Source: Bathynomus jamesi
Lineage: Eukaryota > Arthropoda > Malacostraca > Isopoda > Cirolanidae
Reading direction: 5' to 3'
Length of the DNA: 64,000 nucleotides
Assembly: GCA_023014485.1 (NCBI GenBank)
Contig: JAJOZX010003218.1
Coordinates: forward strand, 412,001 to 476,000
The notes below the pieces were generated by a model. The model worked only from the letters and a program-made list of their open reading frames with translations, did no database searches and was not told the origin of the DNA. The translations under genes and the position numbers were made by a program. Below, piece after piece: positions 1 to 10,984 of this stretch. The number at the start of each line of letters is the position of its first letter. Positions within the stretch are counted from its first letter, which is position 1.

Positions 1-2346
1 TCATGTGCTTGGTCTAAAGGCATGGCTGAGAATCTCTTCTTGGTCTTGTGTACTACCCAGTGTCCATTTCGTGAAAACTCATTCATAACTGGCTGAGGGA
101 GATTCTTCATGTCCCGGATGTGGAGTGGAAGCCAACGTGCGTAATTCTGGTGGTCAAGAGCAAAGAACCAGGGAACTACTTTCTTCAAGCTTTCTACATA
201 CAATGGAAAGTCTCCTGCACGATGTGATCGTATGAATATGAGGCCGTCTATCTCCATCTGAAGAATTGTCTCCCAGTATTGGAATGTTGGACTGACCTGA
301 ACCATCTTCTTCTTCCACTCTTCCTTTGTCTTGTCATCATAGGGACCAACAGTTTCCATAAAGGCTTCATGCTGCAGCTTTGCCAATGTCAAAGCTGTTA
401 CCTGGTGAGCATGTCTGGTTCTTGTAAGATGAGAGGCTTTAAGAAATGAGTCAACAGTTCCTGCCGAAGCCATGCCTGCTTGTGTCAAGGCATTTGTCCA
501 CCCAGATCCCTCTAGATAATCTCCATACGTTCTCCACATGGCCATCTCTGTATGTAGACCTCCAAACATGACGATGACCTTGTCTTCTCCGTGGGTGTCT
601 GGCCACTTCCACTGAATGAATTTACCAAGGGCATATAGGGGTGCATCGAATGCAACAACTGGTATTTGCTAGCGGCCTTTTCATGGAATAAGGGAAGGAG
701 GTAGGAAAGGGTTTTCATTTGATCTTCATCTTGTTCTTGCCTTGTAGCGTGGTATGCTGACCATGATATAACATCACCCTTCCCTATCGTGTCTTTCTCC
801 AAGATCCTGAACGCTTCTTTCATCCACTCCTTTTCCTGGAAACATGCTTCATGGTAGTGTCCCTCAATAGGGTCAGACACATTAGACAACTTCAGGACTT
901 CTACCTTGGTTTTGTCCATTGCAACAGCTGGTACAATTGAGTAGGACATGAGTAACTCCAAGTCCTTTGAACCTAGAGAAGGTAGCACAAGATCACCTTG
1001 TTTGGTTCCACAGTTTGAGACAGTTGGGAACTGAAACAGACTAATCCCTGTACCATGAAATGATCCAACGGCAGTTGTACTAGATGGGTTGTAATCCAGA
1101 TTGTCAAGTGCCCCAACAATAAATGGTCCATGACGAAACTGAGCTGGTACAACCACTCCTTTGGTCTTGAAGTTCTGGCACACTGCTGTTGCAAGTTGGC
1201 TTTCGACTTGAAGAATTCGGTCATAACTCACACTGAGACCCAATTCATATAGTTGTGTAATTAATGATTTTGACCGAATTTCAGTATGAATTTTCAGACC
1301 AAGATACAGAGGCAATGGTGGTTCTCTTTCCAAAGAATGGCGAACCTTAGATGATGATGTATGCTTGTTCCTAAAATTAAAAAGGATAAGTTGCGAGACA
1401 GTGAGAGTTGCAGGGGAGTCTTCTGGTGTTTGGTCCTTCACGTCAGCACCATTTGTGATCATAGATATAAGGGTTTTCAAGGTTGTAGGTACCGATTCCT
1501 GTTGACAACCAGATGGAAAGGCACCTGCAAACTTGAATCCAGTAAAGTTCACGATTTCCTTGCGTATGATTCTAGCAGCTTTTGCAAGAATCATAGTATC
1601 TCCTTCAAAATTCTGTCTATTTGTCTCTCTGAGCATTTCCTGAATTCCCTGCTGAAAAACTAAGATTTTGTTCTTGCCATCACTCACTTCCTGGGCATAT
1701 GGGAAATACTCCAGAATCTTCTCTCTGAATCGTCCTCTGTTCATTTCCTTATTAATACCTAAGTCCCGAAGTCTTTTTTGATACAGATCAAATAGCACAG
1801 AAAACTTCATTTGAAAGATTCCTTCTTCCACGCAATTTTCTACATGATTAACGACCTCAACTATTGCCTTTGCTTTCATCAAGTTTTCTTCATAGCCTTC
1901 TTCCTTGCTCTGTTTTTGTCTCAAAAGTGAGCGGTAACGGTTCCGATAAAATGTCAAGCATTGCAGACGATACTTGGCTTCAATGGCCATAAGATCACCA
2001 CCTCCTATTCTAGACATTAGTTCTGTGTCACTGAGTTCTGTAGCCATCATTCGTAAATTGACGTCAGCGCCAAATGTACTGAATTCGTGAAGATGCCCAT
2101 GTGTTTGTTGACAAAACACACAAGTTGCTTTGTCCATAGGATGCCGCTGAACCCGCTTCCCCGTAGATGAACTGGTTTCACCTTCATCCGCCCTTTCTCT
2201 CTTTTTTGTAGCCCTTTCAAGCTTTTCTTTACTAAATTTAACATGGCATGACTTGTGCCACACAACTTTATTCTGAACCAGATCTTCAACAGTCACCTCT
2301 TCATTGAAAAGAAGAGGAACTGGTAGTCTTCCAAGATTCTTGAATG
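1..2346 (-). pseudogene. Body of an uncharacterised expanded-family (probably mobile-element) protein, frameshifted
   Basis: Reading leftwards, one long frame covers 2296-512, and a second frame carries on from about 665 off the left edge at position 1. The switch lies near 655-670, just after '..LFHEKAAS': the first frame becomes low-quality there, while the shifted frame gives 'FDAPLYALGKFIQW', 'MFGGLHTEMAMWRTYGDYLE', 'GSGWTNALTQAG' and 'YARWLPLHIRDM'. From memory, these blocks and 'DNLDYNPSS..SFHGTGISLFQ' recur in large uncharacterised families of cnidarian, fish, mollusc and arthropod genomes. The N-terminal part has paired Cys/His (WHKSC near residue 17, CVFCQ near residue 59) that could bind metal. 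The high copy number in other genomes suggests a mobile origin, but I see no catalytic triad I can name. A single indel breaks the frame; it could be real decay or an assembly error. Confidence 0.7.
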
Positions 2347-2666
2347 CAGGGCCGGATTAACCATTAAGCAAAATAAGCCCGTGCTTAGGGCATCAAGGGA
2401 AGGGGGGCACCACAGAAATTTTCCATTGTCGGATTTACCATGGATTTATTATACTATTATAATCGCGACTTATAGCCTATAAGCTGTTGAAAACTGAATT
2501 ATATATATTCATATATAGTATTTATTTTTTTTCATTGTTTGAATTTGTAGTGAACAACAACATTTTATTTTATGGTTTATTTTTGTTTAGATTTTGAATT
2601 ACATATATATGGGGCACCAAAATCTTTTAAGTGCTTAGGGCCTCTAAAGGTCTTAATCCGGCCCTG
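2347..2666. mobile_element. hAT-type MITE, 320 bp
   Basis: The ends are inverted repeats, CAGGGCCGGATTAA at 2347 and its complement ending at 2666, and the block 'GTGCTTAGGG' recurs near both ends. An identical 8-bp direct repeat, CTTGAATG, flanks it (2339-2346 and 2667-2674). An 8-bp duplication with CAGGG-type ends is the hAT signature. There is no transposase inside. Removing the element and one repeat leaves the surrounding minus-strand frame in register. Confidence 0.9.
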
Positions 2667-2801
2667 CTTGAATGCGTTGACATTCTCCATAAATGTTGCA
2701 TATGCTTCAGTTTTTTTACCACTCACAGCATTGAGTGGACATTTAAGAGTCTCACCTTTGCTCTCTTGACAAACCATGCATTTGCTCCAATCCATGTTCA
2801 C
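2667..2801 (-). pseudogene. N-terminal segment of the same expanded-family protein
   Basis: Before the hAT MITE arrived this was continuous with the main body at 1-2346. It starts MNMDWSKCMVCQ and has a CxxC followed by 'TLKCP', a likely metal-binding start. Just upstream on the minus strand, about 2803-2820, is a pyrimidine run ending in TTTTGCAG, which looks like a splice acceptor a few bases before the ATG. The gene therefore probably had a 5' untranslated exon outside this segment. This is a structural inference; I have no transcript evidence. Confidence 0.6.
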
Positions 2802-3124
2802 AAATCACCTGCAAAACAGAAAAGCACATATTATATAGTTATATTATTAAATATTTTACATTAAATAAACATTTAAGGGTAATATAGCAATCCTGGCATC
2901 GAAATATGTAGGTTTAGGGACTATTTATTTACAATTACTCCTCACAATAGTTTGTTGATTTCTAGCTGGCAGCCATCTTGGATTTCCAAAATGGCAGCCA
3001 AGATAGGGTTGTGCGTCTTGGTTCCGGCGAAAAATTGGTAGCTAAGGTCCTGAACAACATTTGAGCCAAGTTTGGTGCTTTTGTCCAGAATGTCCACTTA
3101 CTTCAAAAATCAGGGTCTAAGCTA
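2802..3124. other. Non-coding DNA upstream of the expanded-family gene
   Basis: No ORF or clear terminal repeat is visible. The stretch 2965-3010 holds a short inverted motif around 'GGCAGCCATCTTGG' and 'AATGGCAGCCAAG'. It is probably the 5' flank or intron of the minus-strand gene. Confidence 0.4.
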
Positions 3125-4632
3125 CTGCACTATATGCAGAGAATAGTTATGAAAAGTTTACCTTTCGTGTGGAACAATTTAACAAGTAAAAAGAATTAGT
3201 TTGGCTCACAACATATAATGTAAAACATCAAAGAATTTGAGGAAAATAAAAAAAAGTTAAAATGCAAGAGTTTTCGTACATTTATTCACAAAATTATTTA
3301 ACACTTTGTGTCCCCACCTTCGACTTGAAGAATTTAAATTTTTTATCAGTAGTTGGCTGTTTATTGGTTAGAAACTGTTGGCAATTCTGAATTCTAGAAT
3401 TTTCTCTGCGAATCTTCATGGAAGACGGATGATTCTACAAGCTATTAGTAAGTAATGGGTCTTCGCGGTCTACATATCTTAAGAGATCTGTTATTGTTGC
3501 ACACTCGTCTGGAAAGAGCAAAAGGAAGACAGGAGAACTTTAAATTCCATTTACGACGGTTGCTGCAGGTATAAAGAAATGGAAAGGCTTTGGAACAATC
3601 AAAACTCTACCAAGCTGAAGACGACCCTGCAGGATTTCAGAACGTACAGCTAGATTGATTGAAAGAATAGCTGCTACGAATCCACGTGTGATTGCAGGTG
3701 ATATTTGTCAAACATTAAGACTGTCTAAAATCGATGTCCATCCCTCTACTGTACGTCGTACATTCGGAAGGAATCGTATGCATGGAAGAGTTGCACGAAG
3801 AAAATATCTGCTACCAAAAGTGCACAAAGAAGCTCGTTTAAAGTACGCCAAGGTTCATCAAAATGATGGATTTGTGTTCTGGAAGAAAGTTTTCTGGACA
3901 GACGAGACTTAAACTGAATTATTCGGGAGCAACGAGCAACGGTATATTTCGCGAAAATCAATTACTGCATTCGCAGAAAAAAAACATCGTTCCTATAGTT
4001 AAACACAGTGGTAGTAACCTACTTCTTCGTAGATGCTTTGGTGCTTGTGGTCCAGGAAAGTTTGTGTTCCTCAATAGAATCCTGAATTCGAAGAAATATC
4101 AGAAAATTTTAGAAGAATATGTATTGCCTTCAGTTTGGGAGTTGCGAATGGGTCGCAACTGAGTACTGCAACAAGATAATGATCCAAAACATAAAAGTAA
4201 GATCACCATAAAATGGCTTCAAGAAAAGAATTTCAAGCATTTCTAGTGGCCCACTCAAAGTCCAGATCTCAGTTTAATCGAGAACTTATGGTTTGATTTG
4301 AAAGAAGCTGTCCGCATGAGAAGCCCTCAAATCTGATTGAATTGCAACGATTGTCTTTAGAAGAATGAGCTAACATTTTTAATGAGAGATGTCGAAACCT
4401 TGTAGAAAAATACCCAAAGCGAATTATTGAAATCATTCAAGCAAAAGGTGGACAGACAAAGTATTAAATAATTTTGTAAGTAAATGTACGAAAACTTTTG
4501 CATTTTAACATTTTAAATTTCCTCAAAATCTTTGATGTTTTATATTATATGATGAAGTTAAACTGATTTTTTTAGTTAATTTTTTCCAAACGAACGGTAA
4601 CTTTTAATAACTATTCTATGCATGGTACAAAA
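3125..4632 (+). mobile_element. Tc1-type DNA transposon with long inverted ends
   Basis: The left arm (about 3125-3310) and right arm (about 4450-4632) are imperfect inverted copies. Shared blocks in order include GAATAGTTAT, AAAACATCAAAGA, TTTCGTACATTTA and AAAATTATTTAA. The arms are roughly 180 bp, long for a plain Tc1. They enclose one decayed transposase gene. The outermost bases are uncertain by a few positions, and I could not fix the TA duplication. Confidence 0.8.
3631..4467 (+). pseudogene. Tc1 (DD34E) transposase, decayed
   Basis: The first part (from about 3631) is the helix-turn-helix region with 'HPSTVRRTF', ending at 'FWKKVFWTDET', where TAA at 3910 interrupts. After the stop the same protein resumes: a core segment to 4162, then 'QQDNDPKHKS' and 'WPTQSPDLSLIENLW', and a typical Tc1 end 'AKGGQTKY' with its stop at 4467. 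The catalytic residues are D in FWTDE, D in QQDND and E in LIENLW. I count 34 residues between the second D and the E, so this is a DD34E enzyme. Several in-frame stops make it inactive. It lacks a clear start ATG, and the region before 3616 is closed in this frame. Confidence 0.85.
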
Positions 4633-4991
4633 GATAAGGACGAATATAACTGAAATATCTCTCTGTACGAATAATTATGAGTGCTACTGAATATATATAT
4701 ATATATATAAATGAAGAATCATGCACCCAGACCTATAAAGACAGGAGAGGTTGCAATGCGAACTAACGACTTAGGCATGAAAATGGATATGAATAAGACT
4801 GTGAACTGGATAAGAATAACACAACGTTGTTGCTTCTTGTGGTAATGCATCACATAAGGGAGCCTCGTTAGGAAGTTGACCCTCTATTTACTTGGCATGC
4901 AACTTCGAGTTATTTATACCCTGAATGATTGTATGGGTGGAACGGTGTATGTATAAAATACTGTCTCGAGCATTGAAATACAGTGTACATA
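4633..4991. other. Intergenic DNA with a short AT microsatellite
   Basis: An (AT)n run of about 20 bp lies near 4691-4709. The rest has no ORF or repeat structure I can identify. Confidence 0.4.
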
Positions 4992-5414
4992 CAGGGTGGG
5001 AGAAGTCTTTTAGGATTTTGTACATACATCTATTTAATTAACAACGTTATACAGATAAGTGTTCAAATGATGAAACAAATGAAACAAAAAGTCTATAAGA
5101 ATTTTATTCATACAAATATTTTGTTAAATTGTAATTTAATCTTCAAAGAGTTCTCCATCTGTACTCATTCGTCAGCCAGACTCTGTACTGAACGGACGCA
5201 TTTCCTGAGCTCTCTGATATTGTATCTACTTTTGCATATTGCTAAGAATTTTACTTTTGGAAAGTTTTGAATTTTATGTACTTGCGTTTATATTCACATT
5301 GTTATAGTTAAATAATTGAATATTAGTGGTTTTTAGCCATTTAGAAGTTTTCATAGCGTGCCGGCTTAATTTAACTTAAACTTGTGACGGTTATAAACTA
5401 ATTTTAACTGCGCG

Positions 5415-6451
5415 ATGCCGTCGCAGAAAGCGTCGTGTTAGGTGTAAGGTAAACCGGTGGTATTCGGAATTTAAAGATTATAACGGCGGTCCTATGGCGA
5501 TTACCGAGAGATCAGTTTGTTTCTTTTGCGAGTTAATGGAGGAAATAGTTGACATAAAACGCAGTGTACGGGAGGTAACGGAAAGACTTGCAACGCTTGA
5601 TGGGGGCAGGGGTAGGGCTACGGTTGACGAAAGCCGAACCAATACTAACGTTGAAGACGTTAGTAATTTGAAGGGTGAGGTGCGTAACCTAGTTTCTAGT
5701 TTAGGTAGCTTGTCGGGAAGGTTGGATAGAGTTGAGGAAGGAGTTAAGGTTGGTCCGAGAGTAGTAGATGGGGAGGGATTTAGAGAGTTAAGGGTGGAGC
5801 TAGGCTGCGTACGTTAGGTGATAGGAATCCCCCCCCCTATCGAGGTTTCGAACCCTTTCGCCCATTTGGAAAGGGCCGTGAATGAGGGGGAAACTATTTT
5901 AAATGGGGACTCTTTAGTGCGCCACATGGACACAGGGTTCGTTGAACGGCATCCAACCAAGAGGAGGAGGGTCTGTCTCCCAGGGGCCAGGGTTGACAGA
6001 GTTAGAGACGAAATGGATAGGATTGACGTTGCCTCCCGTCACTCGATGTTGGTGACGATGGTCGGAGGCAACGACTCCTATAGGCCCGATACGAGAGTGC
6101 CTGACCTTTTGGAGAGAGAGAAAGAGGGGGTTAATTAGGTCCCTGTAGGCGAGGTCAGATAGGTCTTTAGTTTTAGGTATTACCCCTAGGCACGGGTTGG
6201 GTCTTAGGATTACGTCAAAAACAATATTTTTGAATACTAAATTAGAAGAGATTTGTGCTGAGGAAAATGTACCCTCCGTAAAGCTGTGGTCCGAATTCAG
6301 TGATCCTAGCCTTTTTATAAAAGATGGGGTGCATTTTAATGAAATAGGTAATGCTAGGCTAGGTAGGTTAATAGACGAAAACGTGCGAAAGCTGTATGGG
6401 TCGAAGCCTTCTTTAAACGTTGTGGGTCCGGGGAACGCGGGCCCGACGTGA
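5415..6451 (+). pseudogene. LINE-A copy 1 ORF1, esterase-type, broken
   Basis: The ATG at 5415 gives MPSQKAS, matching copy 2, but a small deletion right after it (near 5440) shifts the frame. The remaining parts read in pieces at 5494-5817, 5818-6138 and 6197-6451. Family blocks visible are a coiled-coil-like N-terminal half ('DIKRSVREVTERLATL'), 'GDSLVRHM', 'VGGNDSY' and 'DGVHFNEIGNARLG'. These are the Ser, Asn and Asp-His blocks of SGNH (GDSL) esterases, a domain known from CR1-type ORF1 proteins. In LINEs it is thought to help bind membranes or nucleic acid; the exact role is unsettled. The catalytic blocks are present but lie in different frames. Confidence 0.75.
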
Positions 6452-9218
6452 AAAATAGTTTAAAACTCCGGCCCGTGGTAAAAAAACAACTTAAACGTCT
6501 TTTATTGTAATGTGCGTAGTATTAGAAATAAATTAAACGAATTTAAAGCGATAATTTATTCCGGCAACTACGATATAGTTGCTATCACTGAAACGTGGTT
6601 AAAAACCGTGACTCGGGACTTGTTGGGGGAACTTGATATACCAGGTTTTAAACTCTACTAATGATAGGTTACATAGGTTTGGTGGCGGCGTTTTGCTGTA
6701 CATTCGTAATTCCCTTAGGGCTATCGAGGTTAAGATAGATTTTCCGGCAGCATTTAATGCGTTGAAGTTAGGGCATGTCGTATTAATTTTGTTGTTTAGA
6801 GACCTCCCGTTCAACCCTTCGACACCGATACTAGATTTTACTCACTTCTTGGTAATTTTATTGACAATCGGAATAGTATAATTGTCGGAGACTTTAACTG
6901 CCCGAATGTTAATTACGAGACTTTTACTGGTAATGAGGAGGGTTTGAGATTGAGTTCATGGAGGATAATTTTTTACGACAGATAGTTACCGAACCAACGC
7001 GCGGTGACAATATTTTAGATTTGGTAATGACGAACGGCGAAAATGTAGTCGATAGTTTAGAAGTAGGCGAGAGTTTAGAATGTAGTGATCATCAAATTCT
7101 TCGGTTTAAGTTATCGATAGAAAACACTAAGGATTGTAACGTAATAGAAGTCCCTGATTTTTGTAGGGCTAATTTTGATAGTTTTGCTGATAGGATGAGA
7201 GTAGTGGACTGGGATAACTTATTTATGGGTAATGACACAAATTTGCATTGGGAGGCGTTTAAAGAAAGTTTTATGAATATTGAAAGGGAGTTTATTCCCC
7301 AAGCGCACTAGAAATCATGGTAGGCCCAAGTGGTGGCTAGGGAAATAGGCGAGTTTATAAACGAGCGTAACAGAGCGTATAGACTTAATAAGCGCAATGG
7401 CACGGCAGCTAACTTTAATAGATATATCGAGCTTAGACGTCAGGTTAAAAGATCAGTTAGGAATGCTAAACGTAATTTAGAGATACTTATAGCTGCGGAT
7501 AGTAAACATAATCCAAGAAAGTTTTTTGAATACGTCAATAATCGTAACCGATAAAAGATAACATAGGCCCTCTAGTGGATATTAATGGCGCTTTGGCTTC
7601 TGACGCTCAGGCGATGGCGGGTATTTTCAATAACTTTTTTGCGACAGTTTTTACCGTAGAAGACGTAAATAATGTCCCTGACGTCGACGATATCGTTCCA
7701 TTTAGTAGCGAGACTATTTTGGATGAAATAAATGTTTACGAGGGTGAGATTGCGCATTATATCGATAGGTTAAAAGTTAGCAAGGCTCCAGGCCCTGACG
7801 CTTTTTATCCCAGACATTTGAAAGATTTGAAAGACGTTATCGTAGGCTCCTTGAGGAAGATTTTTAATCAGTCACTGGAAACGGGGATTATTCCTGAAGA
7901 CTTCAAATTAGCTAACGTCACGCCCATTTTTAAAAAAGGCGACCGCACGGTACCTAGTAATTATAGGCCCACTTGTTTAACGTCAATTGTAGGTAAACTT
8001 TTGGAATCCGTAGTTAGGGATCGTATCATCGATCACTTAGAAAGTAGAGATTTGATCAATATTAGTCAGCATGGGTTTCGACGCCATAGATCTTGTTTAA
8101 CTAATTTGTTAGAATTTTATAACGAAATAGAACGCGAATACGATAGGCATAGAGCGGCTGACGTTATTTATTTAGATTTTAAAATGGCGTTCGATACAGT
8201 TACGCATAGAAGATTAATTGCGAGGTTAAAGCGCACGGTATACGCGATCAGGTAGCTAACTGGTTAGAGGAATGGCTTCGTGCTAGGAGACAGAGGGTCG
8301 TTGTTAATGGTAGTAATTCGGGGTGGTTGGATGTAGGTAGCGGTGTCCCACAGGGTTCAGTGTTAGGCCCATTGCTATTCGTAATTTACATTAACGACAT
8401 AGATATAGGATTGACTAGTAACGTGTCAAAATTCGCGGGCGATACTAAAATAGGCGGTAAGGTTGTTAACGAGGACGATAGAAATAGGATCCAAGACGAT
8501 GTAAATAGGATTATGGAGTGGACAGATAAGTGGCAGATGCAATTTAACGTTGACAAATGTAAAGTTTTGCATATAGGTTCTCGTAACAATAATTACACGT
8601 ACACGATTGACGATAGACAGTTAGCGAGCGTTGACGAGGAAGTAGATTTAGGCGTACGCGTATCTAAGGATTTAAAAGTTAGGAACCAGTGCCTGGGGTC
8701 TTGCGCAAAAGCTAATAGAATGTTAGGCTTCATAGCGCGTAATTTCGAATTTAAATCGAAGGATATTATACTGCCCCTTTACAAGTCCCTAGTCAGGCCT
8801 CATTTAGAATATGCCGTTCAGTTTTGGTGCCCGTATTTGCGCGAGGATATTGATAGGTTAGAAAGGGTTCAGCGTCGTTCCACGAAACTAATTCCGTCAT
8901 TGCGCAACAAGCCTTATGAAGATAGGATTAAAGTGTTAGACTTGCATTCACTCGAAACTAGGAGATAAAGGCGGGAGCTTAGTGAAGTTTTAAAAATCGT
9001 TAATAACATTGATAACATAAATTTTGACAAGCTGTTCAATTTCGATAATAGCAATACTCGTAATAACGGATTTAAGTTGCGTGGCAGACGTTTCATTACT
9101 AATATCGTTAAAAACGTCTTTAGAGTACGTTTAAAGTAATTGATAAGTGGAATAATCTTCCCGCGTTAATATGTTTAAGAACCGTTTAGATAGGCATTTT
9201 AAAAATATTAACGTTTAA
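6448..9218 (+). pseudogene. LINE-A copy 1 ORF2 (endonuclease plus reverse transcriptase), broken
   Basis: The APE-type endonuclease region starts near 6448 but is shredded by indels between 6640 and 6960. The 6958-7311 piece keeps 'CSDHQILRFKL'. The RT domain runs from 7575 to 8968 in two frames: 'YLDFKMAFDTV' (palm), 'GVPQGSVLGPLLF', and 'SKFAGDTKIG' where a catalytic Asp of the [F/Y]xDD box has become Gly. A C-terminal domain reads on to about 9130, and by analogy with copy 2 the ORF ends near 9218. Compared with copy 2 it has more than six frame breaks. A Gly at the catalytic Asp would kill RT activity regardless of the frameshifts. Confidence 0.8.
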
Positions 9219-9779
9219 AATAAAAAAAACAATTAGTAACAGGAGCTCTTGGGGTGGTGGTCGAGGATGAGTCTGTTGACGATTAATGCCAGGTTGTGAC
9301 ATGCCAGCGTTTGATGCCAGCAATAAAAAAAAAAAAATTAGACTAACATGAACGTAGATGTAGCTTGTAGAGTGAACTAACCCACTTTTTGTTGAACTTT
9401 ACCTACTTTTTTTTCTTATCCTCTCCTTATTTGCATGTCTGTAACTCTCTTTATTTGCATGTCTGTAGTTTGCATAGTATGACTGTGAGTTAAGGCTGTG
9501 TTTGCATGGTTTGTAAGTGTTCTTATTTCACTTCTTTTCATCTTTCATCCCTTTCCTATTCTCTCCGACTATTTTTCTGACATGTCGGCAGTGGCCGGCG
9601 GATGATGGTCTTTTTTTCTCTTTTTCTGAATGAATGTTAACCCACGAGTGATAGGTTTTGTTACTTACTTAACCCCTTATTTTCTTCTCTTAACCCCCTA
9701 CTCTTTCCTTTCTCTCGGGCTAACCTTAGAGTGGATCTTAGGGTCCTTGTTAGCCTTAGCTTCTGTAGATCTGTAGATA
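9219..9779 (+). other. LINE-A copy 1 3' UTR and octamer tail
   Basis: Matches 17081-17661 of copy 2 throughout: an A-run near 9326, pyrimidine-rich stretches, and 'GGCAGTGGCCGGCGGA' near 9587. It ends in CTGTAGATCTGTAGAT. No ORF. Confidence 0.7.
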
Positions 9780-10640
9780 CATTTGTGGATTCTCTCTATG
9801 AAACTCTTCATTGTTCATCTAAACATATCGAGTGGGATCCTTTTAAGTTCATCTACTCTGCGACCAAGGGCATTCACATTTGCATAGATGAAACCAGGAG
9901 TGCAGAGTTTGTCACGCAAATGAGCCCAAAGCCAGAAATCACATGGGGAAATCACATCAGGTGATCTGGCTGGTCATTCGATGGGACCTCGCCACCCAAT
10001 CGATCTTCCTTCAAGGTTCGTATCCAGAATCTCACGGGCAGCTGCGGAGTAATATAGCGCCGTTCCACCATGTTGATAAAGCTAATTCCTGCCAACGCAA
10101 TTAGTAAAGTGTGGCAAAACTTTGTCTCTCAGTACCTGGCAATAGCGTTTTCCTTCCATCGTATCTCTCGATATGTCGAAGGAAACGAGCTCTGAATAGC
10201 TAATGCACGCCCAAACTGTTGGTGTAGCCGTTTAATCGGATTTACCCTATAATAATTTGCGATTTTTTTCGCCTAGTACTGAACGTTGTTTGTTTCCTTC
10301 ACTCGTTAAACCAAAGACATTCATCTGAAAATATGATCTTTCCAAGGAAATGTGGATCACTGTTGAACTTTTGTCTCATTGTTTCAGCAAACTGCAGCCG
10401 TCTGTCAGAATCATCGTCGTATATGAGCTGAGAGTAAATGGCTTTGTAATCGTGGTAACCCTGTGATTTCAATATTTTTGCTACTGAAAATTTGGAAATT
10501 CCCAATTCCTGTGCGACTTTTCTCGTTGAAGTTGTTGGATCGACTTGAAAACTGGCGAGGACATTTTCTTTGTTGTCTTTTTTCGGCGTTACTGGCCTTC
10601 CGCTTCTTGGACAATCTTTTACCAGGTTTCCTGTTTCCAA
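9780..10640 (-). pseudogene. Mariner-like transposase (DD41D group), broken
   Basis: The N-terminal part at 10640-10299 has 'CPRSGRPVTPKKD', a second helix-turn-helix region, and 'IIFSDECLWFNE', which holds the first catalytic Asp. After stops near 10299, the C-terminal half reads on with 'QHGGTALYYSAAAREIL' and 'IEWPARSPDVISPCDFWLW'. Against the intact motif in the 58098-59025 element (QDGAPPH), the second catalytic Asp is His here. Spacing from that position to the last Asp is 43 residues, close to the 41 counted in that other copy. The very C-terminus is cut by LINE-A at 9779, and its tail lies beyond at about 5130-5220. It cannot be active. Confidence 0.8.
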
Positions 10641-10947
10641 AAGTTTGAGCTTCCCGTTTCGAAAAGTGGTGTTTTATTACGTTCTACTTGAAATAAACAC
10701 ACATTTCTTCACAATTATTATAAGAAATAGCCCACGATACAAGATACACTTTTTCTTCATTTCTGAATTCCATCCTTACTGATATGACGCTGACTGGGTC
10801 CTTCCTGTTCTAGCCTGGGGTCATTCCTGGCCTTGTACAATTGCTTTGAGAAGTATCGTATACACTGCAGTGAAATCATTGGAATTTATTTATTATTAAC
10901 AAATTATTTGAATGTATAAAATCCTTAAAGACTTTTCTCCCATCCTG

Positions 10948-10984
10948 TATATGTATATATGTACACTTGCGCCGCTGATTGAGA
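10948..10984. repeat. Short AT-rich linker between mariner and LINE-B
   Basis: TATATGTATATATGTACA-type sequence right after the mariner end. Confidence 0.4.

Larger units (their letters stand above)
5221..9779 (+). mobile_element. CR1/L2-like LINE, copy 1 (LINE-A), nearly full length
   Basis: It is collinear with copy 2 at 12825-17661 from the first bases (TG[TC]ATCTACTTTTG) through ORF1, ORF2 and the 3' UTR. The end is two units of an 8-bp repeat, CTGTAGAT, as in CR1-group LINEs, whose 3' ends are short octamer arrays instead of poly-A. It lies inside the mariner at 4992-10947. Many indels and stops show it is dead, and it is more degraded than copy 2. Confidence 0.85.
4992..10947 (-). mobile_element. 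Mariner-like element (DD41D type) split by a LINE insertion
   Basis: The left end reads CAGGGTGGGAGAAGTC after TA at 4990-4991. The right end is its inverted partner (complement CAGGATGGGAGAAAAGTC), ending at 10947 before TA at 10948. The inner sequence continues to match (AGGATTTTGTACAT against AGGATTTTATACAT). The transposase is on the minus strand on the right side; the left 230 bp is the element's 3' part. LINE-A copy 1 occupies 5221-9779, so the mariner itself is only about 1.4 kb. Confidence 0.8.

Noticed and set aside
973..2289. Minus and plus ORFs of 80-100 codons within 1-2300
   Set aside because: Shadows of the expanded-family frame on the minus strand.
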